A stretch of 64,000 nt of DNA from Pomphorhynchus laevis (GCA_012934845.2 WNNJ02002550.1:1-64000), one strand, 5' to 3'. Positions 1-9,052 are shown, numbered from the stretch's first letter. Made by a program: numbers and translations. The notes: a model not told the origin generated them from the sequence alone.

Positions 1-1748
1 TCTAAAGTATTCTTCCATTTCTCAACTAAATCTGAACATTTGTTGTGCACAAAATCATATTCTCCAATAAAACTTCCTAGATATTTAACTCCATCCTTCC
101 TCATAGCAACTCCTTGTTGAGTTAAAGCAACTGCAGCATTTTCAACTAAATCTTTATGAGCTAATAGTGTACACTTCCGGGGATTGATGAAGTATCCAAA
201 GGATGGACCACATCTCTGTAGCTCTTTCCATATTTTTTCCAATTCTGCTATTGTGCCGACGCATCCCCCGTCATCAGCATACCAAACGTGTTTCGCACCC
301 GGCGCCACTTCCTTTAAACGGTTGATCAGAGGAATGGACGCCAGGGCAAAAGCTGCCATTGCTAGAGGATCACCCTGCGTAAAGCCTTCGGCGGAGTGTA
401 GTACCGTACCATTCACGACCAGATCGGATGTGCGTCCATATGTGTTATGTAGGATTTTATCCAGGGATGGACAAATATATTTTATATTTCTGAGTGCCAG
501 ATTTCTGTTTATTTGGTTGAATGCATTTTTCGCGTCTATCAGGAGTATACATGAGTCTGGTGTCTTTTCAAATGCCTCTCGCATTGTGTGAACCGCCACT
601 TCCGTTCCACATCGCTGACCCGCACAAAGTTGAAAATTGTTACAAACAGAAGTGATATCTTTGGATACGTGGTTCAGTACTACTCGTCCAATGATTCTTC
701 GTAATGTTTCTCCAATTCCAACTGGCCTCACTCCTGGGTTCTTATCAAGAGGTACGAGGCGGCTGACTGTGTATGCATCTAATCGTATCGGATCAATTGT
801 GTCCATCGCTATTTTGATTGTAAATTCGCATATTTGGATAGCCAACTTGCTAGATGCATTTCCATGATGTCTCAGAAAGTTTTTCCAGCCATCCGCGTCG
901 ACTCCAGACGGACCAGCAGATCCCGTTGTAATCCTCGCTGCATGGATAATGTCAGCTGGAGTCAGGTCACTGAATCTTACGTCATAGTGTTCAACCCTGC
1001 CTTCTACATCGCCTTGTAGTACGAATTCTTCATTAACAGGTTCAGGTGTAGGATGAAGATCTTTAAGAATTGATAACACGGTTTGGTTGTCTATAATACT
1101 GTCTAAATCAAGAACACCTCGATTTTCTTTTGTATCTAGTGTCCGTGAAGCTTTACCTATCTTGCAATTTCGAACCAAGTTAATAATCCTCTTTATTTCG
1201 CATTTGGTTTTTCGACTTCCTAATTTAATTGAGTGATATTTCATTTTTTGTAAATATTCCGCTTCAGCCATGAGTTTTAGCAGATCATTATTTCTCCAAA
1301 GTGTGATTCTTCGCGCCAACGTTTTTCTTATAAAACTTGTCTTGCGACTTGGAATGCGTTGTAGAATTAGCTGGCACATTACCGTCGCCTGTTTTAGAGG
1401 ATCGTAGTCAGTTCGCTTGTCGGTATTAAAGTGCGCGAAGCATTCAGTTAACATATCGATAAATTCCTTACTATCATTACAAATTGGTAAATCCATTAAA
1501 TTTGGTATCCAATGCTTTAAATTATTGAATAATGTGTCGATTATATTTGCGGAGTTCTGGTGACTTAATGATCCAAAAATATGTCCGATAGCTTGTGATT
1601 GGTTTCTTGAATCGATTTGGGATCTTAGCGTTTTTTGAGATAAAGCTGCATCTACATCTGTGGTGGCAACGATTGAGTCATTCGAGTTGTGGGTTAGACA
1701 AGGATCAACTAGTTTGCGTGTACAGTGTGGGCTACACAGTTTAAACAT
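1..1748 (-). CDS. Partial reverse transcriptase of a restriction-like-nuclease type non-LTR retrotransposon (copy 1)
   Basis: The frame is open without a stop from an ATG at 1748 to the left window edge (about 582 codons), so the C-terminal finger and nuclease lie outside the window. It encodes the N-terminal region and most of an RT that would copy element RNA at a nicked target. The finger-region motif with SAGPSGVDA lies near 920-900, the thumbward FTQGDPLAM near 380-355 and the catalytic WYADDGG near 287-265. RCGPSFGYFINP follows near 220-185. The order and spacing match copy 2 at 2039-5074, but the residues differ enough to suggest another subfamily. An in-frame TAA at 1800-1802 blocks extension upstream. 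A Cys-rich reading frame overlapping the start probably belongs to the same protein in another frame. Family assignment rests on the match to copy 2; the clade is not settled. Confidence 0.85.
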   Translation of the reverse strand, partial: MFKLCSPHCTRKLVDPCLTHNSNDSIVATTDVDAALSQKTLRSQIDSRNQSQAIGHIFGSLSHQNSANIIDTLFNNLKHWIPNLMDLPICNDSKEFIDMLTECFAHFNTDKRTDYDPLKQATVMCQLILQRIPSRKTSFIRKTLARRITLWRNNDLLKLMAEAEYLQKMKYHSIKLGSRKTKCEIKRIINLVRNCKIGKASRTLDTKENRGVLDLDSIIDNQTVLSILKDLHPTPEPVNEEFVLQGDVEGRVEHYDVRFSDLTPADIIHAARITTGSAGPSGVDADGWKNFLRHHGNASSKLAIQICEFTIKIAMDTIDPIRLDAYTVSRLVPLDKNPGVRPVGIGETLRRIIGRVVLNHVSKDITSVCNNFQLCAGQRCGTEVAVHTMREAFEKTPDSCILLIDAKNAFNQINRNLALRNIKYICPSLDKILHNTYGRTSDLVVNGTVLHSAEGFTQGDPLAMAAFALASIPLINRLKEVAPGAKHVWYADDGGCVGTIAELEKIWKELQRCGPSFGYFINPRKCTLLAHKDLVENAAVALTQQGVAMRKDGVKYLGSFIGEYDFVHNKCSDLVEKWKNTL

Positions 1749-1846
1749 TGTTTCTTTGATTTTGCACAAGGACACCGAATACAACGGGCGGCACTTGAAT
1801 TACAGTTGCAACATTTGGGTATTGAGGAAGGAACACCGCGCGGCAT
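1709..1846 (-). CDS. Cys-rich N-terminal segment of retrotransposon copy 1, shifted in frame
   Basis: This 45-codon frame from ATG 1846 has a dense cysteine pattern (KCCNC, RCIRCPC, QCLNC) and stops at 1709-1711. The other frame, starting at 1748, continues the pattern with CSPHC and then runs into the RT. The two frames overlap by about 40 bases. The simplest reading is one N-terminal zinc-binding motif broken by a single frameshift. A programmed shift, or a chance frame, cannot be excluded from one copy. Confidence 0.5.
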   Translation of the reverse strand: MPRGVPSSIPKCCNCNSSAARCIRCPCAKSKKQCLNCVAHTVHAN

Positions 1847-1946
1847 GATGATAATAATATGTGTCAGATTATCCTTTTGTATTATTACCAAAATAATAAT
1901 AATAATCTTGTAATCGAATTTATCTTGTAAATTATTTAGTCAATAA

Positions 1947-2038
1947 TTTTTTTTTTTGTAATACTAGATTTATTTGTACAGAAAAACAGGTTCCCGCAAA
2001 TGGGCCAGGTTAATTAAATTCCAGAATATTTTTTTTTG
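1947..2038 (-). other. 3' untranslated region and A-rich tail of retrotransposon copy 2
   Basis: Downstream of the copy 2 stop (reading on the minus strand) comes a short AT-rich stretch. The 13-mer GCCCATTTGCGGG follows (plus-strand CCCGCAAATGGGC at 1993-2005), and then an A11 tract (poly-T at 1947-1957). The 13-mer recurs in the same orientation after copies 3 and 6, so it looks like a conserved 3' element. It can form a small CCC/GGG hairpin with a six-base loop. Upstream sequence of copy 1 begins right beyond it, so the two copies are head-to-tail. Confidence 0.7.
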
Positions 2039-5000
2039 TTACTTTAGATCCACAAGGGAGGTACACAACGTGCCGCCGTCTTCATCATTCCATCGGATCG
2101 CTCGAGCATTGTTCGACGGATTCGGGCTATCTGTAGCTTGGCGATTAGATGTCTTTTTGGATATTGTATCAGCTTGATGGTTGTCTGCTGAGTATACGGG
2201 ATGCCCCTTGCTGGATCGGAAGCCCCTTATGCACAAAGAGGATGCACGGCATATGGCTATACTCAATCTTGTTTTGATTCGCTGTATGTGTTGGCTGTAC
2301 GAAATCTGATCGTTGTTTATTGACTTGAGTTGTGCGATCCGCTGCAAGGCCGAAAGTGCACATTTTCCCAGACCTCCAGACGCAGATAGGATGAAGGGTA
2401 TAAACGATCCCCTTTCGATTTGGGTGATTCTTTCAGAGTATTTTGAACTCTTCCGGGCTTCGTGGTATGCAAAAGCGTTTTCTGCCGACGCGGAGTAGGA
2501 ACCAGCATGGTTGTTAAAAACGGAAACGTCGAAGAACGTTCGCTGGAAGCGGTCTACTGATAGGCCTGTACAGATTACATCTAGTCTTGCGTTGGTGTCG
2601 CAGCAAGTTGATGCCCTTTCGAGACACGAGGGATCATTGACTGCAGTTAGTGTGGGTTCGGTTGCAACCCCATAACAGACCGAACTAAGCTCGTCAGCGA
2701 GGATGTCGCGAATGATATTGTGTCGCACGATCTGGAAGCCTCCACGTTTACAAGAGAGCACGTGACTAAGGCTTGTTTCTTCTTTGCAGATACACAGGGC
2801 GGGCATGTCTGGTGGTTCAAATCCATAGCGCGTTGCGATGCCATCTCGAAATTCACTCGCAGAAAGGTGGTGATGGAGCTCTTCAGAAGCACCAGCAGTG
2901 AGCCAGTTTGAGGAGCCGGGGTACTTGGCATATTCAAGTGCACGTTTGGTAATTTCGGGAACAAAACGAAGAGCTTGGTTAAGTCGGAGTGTGAATGTAT
3001 CTTTGCGCGTCTTGGCGATTTGAGCTGCATAGGTTTGCTGTAACGACTTTAATCCCTCGCCCTTGAGCCCAAATGAATAAGTGGAGCACATATGCTCCGA
3101 GGCTTCGAGATCAGACTTAAAGGTAAATATAGGATCCATAATGCCAATGCCACCCATTTTAATAGGACTTGTCAATATGCTGTTGATTGGATCAGGCAGA
3201 TCGTGTTTTGTAATTTGGGGCAGGATTTGATCGAGTAACATGCCGTGCAACGGATTAACGTTGGCAGCGGTGCAAGGCGTCGTTCTGAATAGAAAAGTCC
3301 ATTTCCATTGCAGTGATTTGATAAGTCCTGTATAACCAACATGCGGATCCGCTGAGCAGACATCTGCAAGTCGGGAAACCAAATTTACAGCCGAAGAAAT
3401 CTTTCGAGCGACAAACTGTGATAAACAATCTTCAGTACCGATGGCGGAACCAAGGATGTTGACAAAGTCATTACGTATTGTAACGTACGGAAAGCTGTCA
3501 GAGATAAAACCGTGAGATCCGTCATGACGTTCTATATTATGTACCAAGATATTGGTTTTCGATGGATTTACGTAATAGCCATATTGAGGCCCGCGCGTAG
3601 TCAAGATATGCCAAGCTGTTTTTAACGACGATAAGGAACCGACGAAGTTTGCGTCATCGGCGTACCATCGTTGCAGAGTGTCTGGGCATTTCGACTGTAT
3701 GAGCTTGATTAGTGGAATCGAGGACATGGCAAAAACGGCCATTGCGAAGGGGTCTCCTTGAGTTACCCCCTCTCTTGAATAAATCGATTCATCTTCGATG
3801 ACAAGCTGAGCGTCACCCGAATATATGTTGCGAAATGCGACGTTAAGAGCTGGGCAAATAAATTTCATATTTGCCAGAGCGACTCGACGATTCAGGCGGT
3901 TAAAAGCGTTGCTAGCATCGATACACATAAGAGCGTTTTCGGAATTTTCATGAAATCGTTTGCGTAGTGAGTGAATGGCAAATTCGATGCCATTTCGTTG
4001 GGCGGCACACAACTGCGTAGTTCCGGCGGCTTCTTGAAGGTCAGATTTTATATGACGCAGGATTGTCCGTGAAATAATGCGTCTATCCACGTTTGAAATA
4101 CCGATTGGACGTATACCACCGGATTTTTTCGGAATAGCGACCAGACGACCGGCAATGAATGCTTCCAAACAACCGGTGGGCATCCGCTCCGTTGCGATAC
4201 AAATGGCCAAGGAAGCAAGACTCTCCGCTAGCTTTTGTGAATGCATTCCGAAAGCGGTCAGCATACGTCTCCATAAAATCGCGTCCATGCCGGATGGTCC
4301 AGCCGAACCAAAAGTCGATTTCGCCGATCTTTGGATATCTATTGCACAGATGGAAAGGAACATTGATGAGTGGTGAGGCAGGGCACTGGGAAGCCTTTCT
4401 TGAAGCAGGGCATCGGGATCCGCATTGGCAGGCTCAGGATGAAGGGCTTCTAGGTGTTGTTTTACGGTTTTGTCTCCGATCAGGACGTGAGGTGATAGAC
4501 AACCATTCGTTTCGTGGTCTTCAAGTAAATGAGTAGCCGCAGTTAGTTTGTTTTTACAGACAAGATGGCAATATTTTCTTTTCCAGTCGTTGCTAGAGCT
4601 GTTGCGGACGACTAACGTGCGTCGAGATTGTAGGATTTGGGCCTCCTTGTATAGCTCAAGAATTTCTCGACATTTCCATAGACTGATTCGACGCTCCAAA
4701 GTTTTGCGAATCATTGCTGTTTTTCGAGTTTTAATCGGCTGCAGCACGCATCTCGCGAGGACGGTTGCGGCTTTTAGTGCATCAAAAGTTGGTGTGTCTT
4801 TCCCGTAAGTGGCCATATTGTATAGGTCGGTTAGTTGGTCAATAAACGCGTTACTGGCGTTGCATTTGGGAAGTTCTAAATTTTCGGGTTTCCAGTGAAT
4901 TACTTTACCATATACGTAGTCTATCTGAATTTTGAAAGACGAGTTTGTCGTAATAGGTCGGTCATTCGCTTGAGCAGTGTGTACGTTGAAGGGCGAAACA

Positions 5001-5074
5001 CTGTTGTTTTCACCGTTATTACGCATAGGGTGATCATCTCTCGTAAACACGATACTGTCGGTATCAGAGCTCAT
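2039..5074 (-). CDS. Reverse transcriptase / restriction-like endonuclease polyprotein of a non-LTR retrotransposon (copy 2)
   Basis: A 1,011-residue open frame, intact through to its stop. Residues from about 255 hold the RT: GSAGPSGMDA, the SGGIRPIGIS stretch, CIDASNAFNR (motif A), VTQGDPFAM (motif B) and WYADDANFVG (motif C, near 3645-3670). GPQYGYYVNPSKT follows. After the RT comes a finger, C-x-C-x7-H-x4-C near residue 759, then GGFQIVRHN. The nuclease-like residues follow: ARLDV (about 828), FFDVSVF (about 846) and HEARKSSKY (about 868), a D...D...E-x-K layout expected of PD-(D/E)XK enzymes. Such enzymes nick the target site to prime reverse transcription. The frame stays open about 140 bases upstream of ATG 5074, so the true start may be earlier or the 5' end may be truncated. 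No APE-type endonuclease is present. Clade not assigned. Confidence 0.9.
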   Translation of the reverse strand: MSSDTDSIVFTRDDHPMRNNGENNSVSPFNVHTAQANDRPITTNSSFKIQIDYVYGKVIHWKPENLELPKCNASNAFIDQLTDLYNMATYGKDTPTFDALKAATVLARCVLQPIKTRKTAMIRKTLERRISLWKCREILELYKEAQILQSRRTLVVRNSSSNDWKRKYCHLVCKNKLTAATHLLEDHETNGCLSPHVLIGDKTVKQHLEALHPEPANADPDALLQERLPSALPHHSSMFLSICAIDIQRSAKSTFGSAGPSGMDAILWRRMLTAFGMHSQKLAESLASLAICIATERMPTGCLEAFIAGRLVAIPKKSGGIRPIGISNVDRRIISRTILRHIKSDLQEAAGTTQLCAAQRNGIEFAIHSLRKRFHENSENALMCIDASNAFNRLNRRVALANMKFICPALNVAFRNIYSGDAQLVIEDESIYSREGVTQGDPFAMAVFAMSSIPLIKLIQSKCPDTLQRWYADDANFVGSLSSLKTAWHILTTRGPQYGYYVNPSKTNILVHNIERHDGSHGFISDSFPYVTIRNDFVNILGSAIGTEDCLSQFVARKISSAVNLVSRLADVCSADPHVGYTGLIKSLQWKWTFLFRTTPCTAANVNPLHGMLLDQILPQITKHDLPDPINSILTSPIKMGGIGIMDPIFTFKSDLEASEHMCSTYSFGLKGEGLKSLQQTYAAQIAKTRKDTFTLRLNQALRFVPEITKRALEYAKYPGSSNWLTAGASEELHHHLSASEFRDGIATRYGFEPPDMPALCICKEETSLSHVLSCKRGGFQIVRHNIIRDILADELSSVCYGVATEPTLTAVNDPSCLERASTCCDTNARLDVICTGLSVDRFQRTFFDVSVFNNHAGSYSASAENAFAYHEARKSSKYSERITQIERGSFIPFILSASGGLGKCALSALQRIAQLKSINNDQISYSQHIQRIKTRLSIAICRASSLCIRGFRSSKGHPVYSADNHQADTISKKTSNRQATDSPNPSNNARAIRWNDEDGGTLCTSLVDLK

Positions 5075-5268
5075 TTTGATTCTATCTTGGGTACCGTAAT
5101 CGAGACGTGGTGGGTCAATATCATTGTTTTCTGCGGAAGTGTGAGTGGGATTGAGATCGATGAGAAGTTCAGTCGCGGAAAGGTTGTTGGTACACTGAGC
5201 AGCATATACTGGTATACTAGTATATAATACTAGTAATAATAATAATATTTTTTTAAATTATTATTATT

Positions 5269-5330
5269 GTTCTTCTATAATCGTTCTTCTATAATCGTTC
5301 TTCTATAATCGTTCTTCTATAATCGTTCTT
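5269..5330. repeat. 14-bp tandem repeat, four copies
   Basis: GTTCTTCTATAATC is repeated perfectly four times (5269-5324) followed by a partial unit. It lies just upstream (element sense) of copy 2 and next to AAT/ATT tracts. Confidence 0.95.
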
Positions 5331-5430
5331 TGTATGTTATTTTAATACTAGTAATATTATATAATATTATATAATACTTTTTTTATTTTAAATTTTTATT
5401 ATTAATAATAAATAACGAATACACATTATA

Positions 5431-5779
5431 CCCGCAAATGGGCATTAGTTCAACGATAGAAATCATTGTCTACAATTTCTTCTGAGAAAACCTGATTCAA
5501 GCTGTTTAACATAGTTCCGTCTGACTGTATTGCACCGTTCTTGCGTAAACGTGGGGCTCGTAAACATGCTGAGGCGGAGCGGGCTATTTCAATGGATATT
5601 TTCCTTTTGATCCGAGTGAGCGTTTCGGCGTATTCTGCATTCGTTCGGCGAGAGATTGCACCAGAAAGGGTTTTCAGTAATTTGATTGCCTGATCCCCCA
5701 ATCCACCAGATGAAGATAATACGAACGGAATGAATGTCCCTCGTTCCACCTCCACTATTCTTTCATTGTATTTAGACAA
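5431..5779 (-). pseudogene. 5'-truncated C-terminal nuclease fragment of the retrotransposon (copy 3)
   Basis: A 109-codon frame (5779 to 5450) begins at SKYNERIVEVERGTFIPF and runs to a stop. It corresponds to the last part of copy 2 (SKYSERITQIERGSFIPF) and holds the region after the nuclease E-x-K motif plus the conserved tail RSASACLRAPRLRK. The RT, finger and nuclease aspartates are missing, so it cannot be functional. The 3' motif CCCGCAAATGGGC is present at 5431-5443 in the expected orientation. This looks like an ordinary 5'-truncated insertion. Confidence 0.85.
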
Positions 5780-5858
5780 TTTTCGTTGTTCATTGTACTA
5801 ATATTATATAATACTAGTAATAATAATAATATTTTTTTAAATTATTATTATAGCCCCG

Positions 5859-5912
5859 CGAGGAGAATATAATTATTATATTCTCCTCTCGTGCAATATC
5901 ACGAGAGGAGAA
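5859..5912. repeat. Foldback cluster at the 5' edge of fragment 4
   Basis: Successive arms CGAGGAGAATATAAT, its inverted partner ending in CTCCTCTCG, and CACGAGAGGAG can pair in two alternative hairpins. The last arm is the first coding sequence of fragment 4, so the other arms look like inverted copies of that 5' end, possibly made by template switching. Confidence 0.75.
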
Positions 5913-6250
5913 AAAACGCAAAGTATGGTGAGCGAGTTGCTAGATTTGAGAGAGCTACTTTTTTACCGGTCATATTTGCCGCAAATGGTGGAATTTGAGT
6001 GAACGCAGACACAGTGTTGAGGCGGATTGCGAAGCTTCAAGCGGGTTCCACTCAAACTCCTTACAGCGAGTGCATTCGTTATTTACGCTGTAAAGTGTCA
6101 TTCTCGCTGGTAAAATTATCGTCCATGTGTGTAAGGGCCGCTCGTTCAACACGGAGACACCCCGTTTTCCAAACCGGATCTTCTGGTCTTGAAGAGCAAG
6201 AAATCCCTGAGTCTCATGTGTTATACTTATTATTTGTACCTGAAAAGTAA
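5893..6250 (+). pseudogene. Nuclease-domain fragment of the retrotransposon with premature stop (copy 4)
   Basis: Plus-strand fragment. Its frame opens with YHERRKNAKYGERVARFER, matching the YHE...KY..R region of the other copies. It meets a TGA at 5996-5998 and continues in the same frame as NADTVLRRIAKL to a stop at 6250. Only the C-terminal third of the nuclease region is present. The premature stop and the truncation mark it as dead. Its orientation is opposite to copies 1-3. Confidence 0.8.
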
Positions 6251-6340
6251 ATTTCGGACCCATTCGAGGGTAACCATTACAATGTAATATGTTTTCAATT
6301 AAAAATTATTATTAAAAAAAATTATTATTAAAAAAATATA

Positions 6341-6530
6341 GCCCCGCGTGGCCGAATGGTGGAGGCGTGTGCATTGCAAACTCTATGTACGGGGTTCAAA
6401 CCTCGAGCATGCACTCTCTATTGACTTCTCTGTAAGCACACGTCAAAGCCACAAGATCGCGTTGTCGAAAGACGTAGGGGCACCCGATGATGAAGCAGGA
6501 CCACTCTTCATTATTATTATAATAATAATT
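6341..6530 (+). mobile_element. tRNA-derived SINE, copy a
   Basis: The head GCCCCGCG followed by TGGCCGAATGGTGGAGGCG resembles the A-box/D-arm of serine- or leucine-type tRNAs. GGTTCAAACC at 6393-6402 fits a pol III B box. The head does not fold as a full canonical tRNA, and a body of about 100 bases follows (CAAAGCCACAAGATCGCG...), ending in CCACTCTTCATT and an ATT tail. A second copy lies at 41115-41265 with the same head and body, which makes this a SINE and not a tRNA gene. Confidence 0.8.
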
Positions 6531-6588
6531 ATAATTAAAATATATGGGAAATATATATGGGAAATATATATATATTTTCTCCAGGGAA

Positions 6589-7086
6589 ATGAATGCAAGG
6601 CTCGACGTAGTTTGCAATGGCTTGTTCGAAAATCGATTCCAGCGAACGTTCATAGACGTTACGATCTTCAATCATCTTGCGGAATCGTATTCTTCGACAA
6701 CTGCCGGCGCTTACAGATATAATGAACAAAGAAAGATAACAAAATATGCCGAAAGGGTGGAAAAAATTGAACGGGGCTCATTCATCCCTTTTGCTTTATC
6801 AACGTCATGTGGTCTAGCAGAAAACGCGCGCAAAGTCCTACAGCGTATTGCCTTCCTACAATCGAATGCCCACACCTCCTACGGTAAATGCTTGTATCGT
6901 CTAAAAAACGTTGTGGGTTTTACGATTTGCCGAGCAACGTCGCGGTGTATCAGAGGTTTCCGGTCCTCCAGAGGACGACCAGTAATTGATGCCGCCCGAG
7001 CGACAGAAAAGACGATGACATCGAATACGACAATACGATGGCGCGACGATGACGGCGGTAACCTATGCGACTTTTCCATAAACTAA
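6589..7086 (+). pseudogene. 5'-truncated C-terminal nuclease fragment of the retrotransposon (copy 5)
   Basis: Starting at an AT-rich junction, the frame reads NARLDVVCNGL, then RTFIDVTIFN, YNEQRKITKYAERVEKIERG and a tail ending in WRDDDGGNLCD before the stop at 7086. It keeps both nuclease aspartates and the E-x-x-K region but lacks RT and finger. The frame upstream of 6589 is simple AT sequence, so the open frame that begins at 6544 is not a real start. Its ending DDDGG resembles the DEDGG end of copy 2. No conserved 13-mer was found after it. Confidence 0.85.
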
Positions 7087-7174
7087 CTATGATGATTATT
7101 TTTGTAATACTTTCTTCTTCTTTTAAAAAAAATTTTGTATTAAAAAAATAATTATAATAATAATTAGTTCAGTA

Positions 7175-7775
7175 TAATTGGTTCAGCTCTAAAGGATGTA
7201 TGCTATAACGTATTAGCCGAACCATGTCTTACACCAGTTCCTGAAGGGATGATTTTTGAGAATGATTCTACCACAAAGGATAGATCTGCTAGGCTCGATT
7301 TAGTATGCAACGGTCTTTTTGGCGATTCGACGGAGCGGTCCTTCATGGACGTTTGTGTTTTTAATCCACTTGCTCAGTCTTACGCTTTGAATATGCAGAG
7401 TTCACATACCTATCATGAAAACAGGAAACGGAGTAAGTACTTAGAGAGAGTTACAAAACTCGAATGCGCCGGATTAATTCATCTCACTTTCTCTACTGTA
7501 GGAAGCATAGGCCCATCTGCCAAAAATATGTTGACGATCATCGCAAGCAAGCAATCCCGAAAGCATGGATCGACATACAGCGAGTGTGTCACTTCACTGC
7601 GAGCAGACGTTTCTTTCGCCCTCGCAAGATGCTCGTCTTTAGCATTACGTCGGTCTTCGGTTAGACAAATTCACTAATAATTAACTACAATCTTAATATT
7701 GTAACCTTCAACTAACTTGACCTATCATAATATATTGTATATATAGTACGTTTTTTGTTGAAGCCCATTTGCGGG
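7175..7775 (+). pseudogene. 5'-truncated nuclease fragment with 3' UTR motif (copy 6)
   Basis: The frame is open from about 7183 (SALKDVCYNVLAEPCLTPV, matching the region just after the zinc finger in copy 2). It passes through ARLDLVCNGL, RSFMDVCVFN and YHENRKRSKYLERV to a stop at 7675-7677. RT and finger are absent. The 3' motif GCCCATTTGCGGG lies at 7763-7775, about 85 bases after the stop, in the same relative orientation as in copies 2 and 3. The flanking sequence at 7140-7165 is AAT-rich. Confidence 0.85.
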
Positions 7776-7840
7776 AACTCCAAATGTAAATCTATTTAAT
7801 AAATATTCTCTCTTTAAAAAATTTATCAAAAATTTTAACA

Positions 7841-7925
7841 TCTTAAACACACAAGATAAATGACAGTACGTATTGCAGTTTAATCATGCATCAGGCACTA
7901 ATTTCCTTTTAATATAAAAGAAATT
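7841..7925. repeat. Remnant of the 32-kb inverted repeat family
   Basis: The stretch around GACAGTACGTATTGCAGTTT, followed by ATCATGCATCAGGCACTAAT, closely matches 32180-32235, so the family at 31.8-33.2 kb is dispersed. Only about 85 bases are recognisable. Confidence 0.65.
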
Positions 7926-8986
7926 ATACATAATCGAAGTCCAGTAGTCCAATAATTTAGCAGCAAATATGGATTAAAAATCAATCGTAGCCAGCTTTGG
8001 TTCATGGACCACAGTTTCAAGCGATTTTTCTTAATAATTATATATATCAAATTCGATCCCATTTAAACAATTTATCTGCTTGACCTTTTCATTTTTATGT
8101 TAGTGGACTTGTAAACGTGCAGCTGGCAAGCATTTTCCACTTTAAATAAATTATTATATAATTATTTAATGATATAAAACTATTTCATTGCTTTTGCATT
8201 GAAAGGAGACAAATAATATTTTCCACTTTGTTTACCTAAATTTAAAAGAATTTTAATAATTTTTATTATTTGATGAGTCATTTTATGAGAGAAATTGTTT
8301 TTGCTATTTGCTTGATAGTAAAATTGAATTTACTTTTATTTAAATTAAAGAATATTATTTATTTCTCATTGTCTACTCTACTTGTTCACCAGCATGAGCT
8401 CACAAAGCTGGACGAAATTATTTTTAAATGAAGGAAGGCAAATTGAAATATTATTTCACGGTAAAATACTGAGATGATGCGTTTGTGGAGGGGTAATGTA
8501 CGGTGCATAGCGTTAGAATATGTTATGTGATAAAAATCGAGTAATTTCATGAGGGTTCCGGATTTGCTTTGACACCTGATGAACAATAGCAACTGCCTTA
8601 CGAACGAGCAAAGCCCAAGAGCAGAAGTACTTTCAGAATTTAACTTGAATATGTTCGGTGAAAATGAGGTTGGACTTTACAATTAGAAATGTGATATCAA
8701 AGATTAGCTTATTCCTTAAAGGATCTAAGACGAGCTGCTTCTAGGATGACGAGTCTGGAAATTGCCAAAGTACACTTAATGTATGGAGGAACTACCATTC
8801 TTTATAGTAAACGTCATCTACTTTAGGATCACATTTAGTTTAAGTCAAAGGACATTTTAGCAGCTGCAGTGATACACAATCAATAAATGACATTTTTTGA
8901 ACTTGATTATTTATTAAAAACGCTGTTTGTAACATTAATATCAGCATTAAGGCAATAAATGTAATAAAATATTGTTTGGACAATAT
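7926..8986. other. Intergenic AT-rich stretch, nothing recognised
   Basis: No open frame above about 70 codons and no repeat shared with the rest of the window was noticed here. Confidence 0.6.
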
Positions 8987-9040
8987 TTTTGTTGGGGTCA
9001 TGTAAGCGTGCCAGCGCACGCTTACATGACCCCAACAAAA
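8987..9040. repeat. 25-bp perfect hairpin at the 3' side of LINE copy A
   Basis: Positions 8987-9011 (TTTTGTTGGGGTCATGTAAG + CGTGC) are perfectly complementary to 9016-9040, with a four-base loop CAGC. It starts about 13 bases past the LINE stop codon (in element sense). It may be a 3' structure of the LINE or a small foldback element. Confidence 0.9.
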
Positions 9041-9052
9041 CAAGAATGTGAA

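Larger units (their letters stand above)
5221..5851. repeat. 47-bp direct repeats bracketing retrotransposon fragment 3
   Basis: Positions 5221-5267 and 5805-5851 are identical: an ACTAGTAATAATAATAAT run, seven T, then AAATTATTATTAT. Between them lie a short tandem repeat and nuclease fragment 3. This could be a target-site duplication made of microsatellite sequence, or recombination between AAT tracts. Confidence 0.8.

Noticed and set aside
184-1019. Plus-strand open frames of 60-135 codons
   Set aside because: They lie opposite the open RT frame of copy 1 and have no features of their own.
2169-5227. Many plus- and minus-strand frames of 60-127 codons over copy 2
   Set aside because: All are shadows of the 1,011-codon RT-nuclease frame in other frames.
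6341-6415. A functional tRNA gene (anticodon-like GCA or CAA)
   Set aside because: A second copy with the same conserved body sequence exists at 41115, and the head does not form a complete acceptor stem, so a SINE is the better call.
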